Of a stretch of 64,000 nucleotides of DNA, positions 61,603-64,000 are shown in pieces (position 1 is the stretch's first letter; each line of letters opens with the position of its first letter). The translations under genes were made by a program, and so were the position numbers. The notes beneath the pieces are model-generated. The model was not told the DNA's origin. It did no database searches and saw nothing but the letters and a program-made list of their open reading frames with translations. This stretch comes from Verrucomicrobiia bacterium (GTDB lineage Bacteria; Verrucomicrobiota; Verrucomicrobiia; Verrucomicrobiales; DEV007): positions 237,384 to 301,383 of the forward strand of contig JAUICH010000005.1 in NCBI GenBank assembly GCA_030427505.1, read 5' to 3'.

Positions 61603-63612
61603 TTAGTCTCCGGAATCCGGTCCCGCAAACGCGAGGGACTCGCTCAGCCATTCGTCCTGAACCGGTACTTGCTTCCGTGTCCGGAAGGCCTGCGCCCGGG
61701 CCCGGTGTTGCGCCCAGCGAAAGGTCAGCAGGGCCAGGAACCTGGCGCCGGGAATCCGGCTTAGGATCAAGAACCGGCAGAACGCCCTCGCCCAGGCGGG
61801 CAGATAGCGAACCGCCAACTCATCTTCCAGAGAAACGAAGAGCCGGCACTGACCGGGCTCTCCCTGCCGGGCGGAACGGCCTTCCAACTGCCGGTCGATG
61901 CGGGCGGAGCCGTGCAGCTCGGAAATGATTACCAGTAAGCCGCCCAGCGCTTCGACGCCGGAGCTGAGCTTGATGTCCGTTCCGCGTCCCGCCATGTTCG
62001 TCGCAATGGTGATGGCGCCGTGGTGCCCTGCCTTGGCCACGATAGCCGCCTCCTGCCGGTGCCGGGTCGCATTCAGCAGTTCACAGGAAAGGCCCCGCGA
62101 TTCGAAGCGCGCGGCAAGGGTCTCGCTTTCGAGGACCGTCCGGGCGCCGATCAGGACTGGCTGACCCGCCGCATGCGCTGTGACCACCATTTCCAAAATC
62201 GCGGCGCGCTTGGCATCCGAATTGGTAAAGAGGGCGGGCGGCAGGTGTTTGCGGATGCAGGGCCGGTGGGTCGGAATCCGAAAAACCGGGAGGCGATAAA
62301 TATGCCAGAATTCGCCCGACTCTTCGCGCGCGGTGCCAGTGCAACCGCACAACTTACTGTAGAGTCTGAAGTAGCGTTGGAAACTAAGCCGGGAAAGTGT
62401 TTCTGACGGCAGTGTCAGGGGAATGCCCTCTTTCGCCTCGATGGCCTGGTGGAGACCCTGCCGCCAGGTCCGGTCCGGAGTGAGACGGCCGGTGGATTCG
62501 TCGATGATGGCGATCTTGCCCTCCCCAGTAATCACATACTGTTCGCCCTCCAGGAAAAACTCCTTGGCGATCAAGGCCTGGCGGAGGAGTTCCTCGCAGC
62601 GTGACGGGCTGGCCCAGATGTGGGGGAGCCGGGGGGCGGCTTCCTCCAGCAGTTTTTTTCCGGCGGGCTTGAGTTCCACGTCCCGGTAGCGAGGCAAGCG
62701 CTCATAGTGCTTGCCGGGAAACAAGGTTCTCGCCAGCGCGGCGGCCTGCGCGCAGGCGGTCTCCAGCGGCAGATTGTCGATCGGACGGCTGATGATGAGG
62801 GGCGTGACCGCTTCATCGATGAGGACGTGGTCCGCTTCATCCACGACGGCGGAATGAAGCCCGCGCATGACCGTGTTGGCGTGAGGGTCCCGGCCGGGCT
62901 GGAGAAAGGCGCGGATCAGCCGCCGGCCAGGATGGGCCAGGTGGCGCAGGGTCAGGCGGTCCCGGAGAAAATCGGCCACCACTTCCTTACTCGTCACGTA
63001 GGTAATGTCCGCCGCGTAAGCCTCCTTGCGTGCGGGCGGTTTGAGGGAACTCGCCACGGCCCCGACCGTCAGGCCGCAGCGTTCGTAGAAACCCTTCAGC
63101 CAAGCCGCGTCGCGCTCCACCAGGTAATCGTTGGCGGAAATGACGTGGCAAGGCCGGCCTTTCCAGGCCAGCAGGGCCGCTGTTAGGCCAATGGTCAGGG
63201 TTTTCCCTTCGCCCGTGGCCATCTCCGCCAGGGCGCCGCGCTCCATGACGAGCGCTCCCAGGATCTGCTCCGGATAGGGCGCCAGGCCCGTGGCCCGCCG
63301 GGCCGTTTCCGCCAGCAGGGCCAGGGTATCCGCGCGTTGGGTGGCGGAAAGCTCCCGGGCCGCCAGCCTTCGGACCAGACGGTGTTGGGCGATCAGTTTT
63401 TCTTCCAGCCGCGCCGGGGCGAGCGCTCGCAGAGCTGCCATGTTTTCGTGAATGAGGGCGGCTTCCGCTTTCAAAGCAGCAAAGTCGATCCGCCGCCGCC
63501 GGAACATGCCGGCCACCCGGAGTGCCAGGGCGTCCAGGCCTTTGGGGACCTGGCCCTGCCGCCGCGTGTGAGTCACCGCGTAGTCTGTAAGGGGAAGGGT
63601 GAGACCGGACAT
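61603..63612 (-). CDS. SecA-like DEAD motor ATPase, short form lacking the normal SecA C-terminus
   Basis: The 669-aa product matches SecA in NBD1 (AEMATGEGKTLT, Walker A at 133-138; ANDYLVERDAAW; VVDEADHVLIDEAVTPLII as Walker B) and in a preprotein-crosslinking-like segment. It also matches in NBD2 (TNMAGRGTDIKLSSG, RQLEGRSARQGEPGQCRLF, SLEDEL). It stops shortly after the RKQVPVQDEW segment that corresponds to the start of the SecA helical scaffold, so it lacks most of the wing/scaffold and the zinc-binding tail. It is therefore a SecA paralogue dedicated to the neighbouring export genes, not the housekeeping SecA (about 900 aa or more). Confidence 0.88.
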   Translation of the reverse strand: MSGLTLPLTDYAVTHTRRQGQVPKGLDALALRVAGMFRRRRIDFAALKAEAALIHENMAALRALAPARLEEKLIAQHRLVRRLAARELSATQRADTLALLAETARRATGLAPYPEQILGALVMERGALAEMATGEGKTLTIGLTAALLAWKGRPCHVISANDYLVERDAAWLKGFYERCGLTVGAVASSLKPPARKEAYAADITYVTSKEVVADFLRDRLTLRHLAHPGRRLIRAFLQPGRDPHANTVMRGLHSAVVDEADHVLIDEAVTPLIISRPIDNLPLETACAQAAALARTLFPGKHYERLPRYRDVELKPAGKKLLEEAAPRLPHIWASPSRCEELLRQALIAKEFFLEGEQYVITGEGKIAIIDESTGRLTPDRTWRQGLHQAIEAKEGIPLTLPSETLSRLSFQRYFRLYSKLCGCTGTAREESGEFWHIYRLPVFRIPTHRPCIRKHLPPALFTNSDAKRAAILEMVVTAHAAGQPVLIGARTVLESETLAARFESRGLSCELLNATRHRQEAAIVAKAGHHGAITIATNMAGRGTDIKLSSGVEALGGLLVIISELHGSARIDRQLEGRSARQGEPGQCRLFVSLEDELAVRYLPAWARAFCRFLILSRIPGARFLALLTFRWAQHRARAQAFRTRKQVPVQDEWLSESLAFAGPDSGD

Positions 63613-63672
63613 GAGGTGAGAATTGAGGAGGAGAAGAAAGCCTGGCTGACAAGATCCATTGTCAAAAGGGAT

Positions 63673-64000
63673 CTAGAGCCCAAAGCGCCGCTGCATGAGC
63701 TGCCGCAGCGCGCGAATGGCGCGAGGCAGCAATGGCTCCGGCGCCAAGGCGCAACGCAGTTTGCCTGACTGGCCGTGGTAGAGATTTTCTTTCAGGTCTT
63801 CCGGGTTGATGACCGCGACGATCTCGAAGAAAGACTCCGCGGCCTCCCGGCCCGTTTCGTCCGAGGCTTTCACCTCTACGTCCCCGCCGGAGGACCAGCC
63901 CAGGGCCGGAGACGGGAGCAGCCGCTGCCTGGCGGGCACGATCCGCTGGGAAACCACCTCCAGGACCGAGGCGGAATGGCCTTTCATTTTGACGCCGGTG
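63673..64000 (-). CDS. C-terminal part of M50-peptidase/HlyD-like secretion protein (5' end outside window)
   Basis: The minus frame is open from the window edge to a stop at 63673. The visible 109 residues include RLLPSPALGWSSGGDVEV, FFEIVAVIN, YHGQSGKLRCALAPEPLLPR and the terminal RALRQLMQRRFGL. This pattern (LP-ALG-GG-, then G-x-GxVRF, then PL and an RQL-RRF end) is what I know from the C-termini of YydH-like M50 zinc proteases with fused HlyD-type adaptor segments. The bulk lies outside the window, so the call is tentative. It is about 60 bp upstream of the SecA-like gene on the same strand. Confidence 0.55.
   Translation of the reverse strand, partial: TGVKMKGHSASVLEVVSQRIVPARQRLLPSPALGWSSGGDVEVKASDETGREAAESFFEIVAVINPEDLKENLYHGQSGKLRCALAPEPLLPRAIRALRQLMQRRFGL

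Overview
The window looks like a chromosomal segment of a GC-rich member of the Verrucomicrobiota or a close PVC relative. The evidence is gene content: a PVC-type CxxCH heme protein with a beta-propeller and HEAT-like repeats, a DUF1552/DUF1592 pair, an SGNH hydrolase, an NHL-repeat protein and many secreted proteins. No rRNA, tRNA, CRISPR array or intact insertion sequence was recognised.

Layout. (1) 1-23.2 kb: two giant, divergently oriented filamentous-haemagglutinin-like secreted proteins. The minus-strand gene runs off the left edge (at least 9.9 kb). It is built from roughly 2.2 kb super-repeats, each carrying an array of exactly 111-bp (37-residue) units; one array is expanded to about 19 units. 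The plus-strand gene is 11.9 kb (3967 aa) with about 48 degenerate copies of the same Q-[IL]-G-H-G-G motif. The 1.3 kb between them holds a decayed hypE-like remnant and a candidate promoter with three 15-bp-spaced direct repeats. No TpsB-type transporter is visible. (2) 23.6-35.6 kb: PVC-type secreted and redox proteins, plus a 202-bp inverted-repeat (MITE-like) element. (3) 35.9-37.9 kb: a membrane PAS sensor histidine kinase. (4) 38.0-43.8 kb: a hydrogenase maturation operon, hypF then hypC-hypD-hypE-hypA, with no hypB and no hydrogenase subunits in the window. (5) 44-48.6 kb, plus strand: a hypothetical protein, an NTF2-like lipoprotein, an ECF sigma factor, an RskA-like anti-sigma factor and a membrane alpha/beta hydrolase, the last three joined by ATGA overlaps. 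(6) 48.8-56.1 kb, minus strand: a tight lipid-modification operon (fatty-acid desaturase, FAD oxidoreductase, DUF1365, cyclopropane-fatty-acid synthase, DUF1295, a second CFA/CNMT-like methyltransferase, TPR protein). (7) 56.7-58.5 kb: a CLC-type anion transporter with a PII/DUF190-like tail, interrupted by one in-frame amber codon. (8) 59.0-64 kb, minus strand: an export cluster made of the end of an M50/HlyD-like protein, a short SecA-like ATPase without the normal SecA C-terminus, a TolC-like protein and an HlyD-like adaptor.

The most promising undescribed systems are the SecA-like/M50/TolC/HlyD export cluster and the hierarchical repeat architecture of the giant adhesins. The sigma/anti-sigma plus lipid-modification locus is also notable. 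A repeat family with TAGGCAG-type inverted ends occurs twice, once exactly between the convergent sigma and lipid operons and once upstream of the lipid operon.
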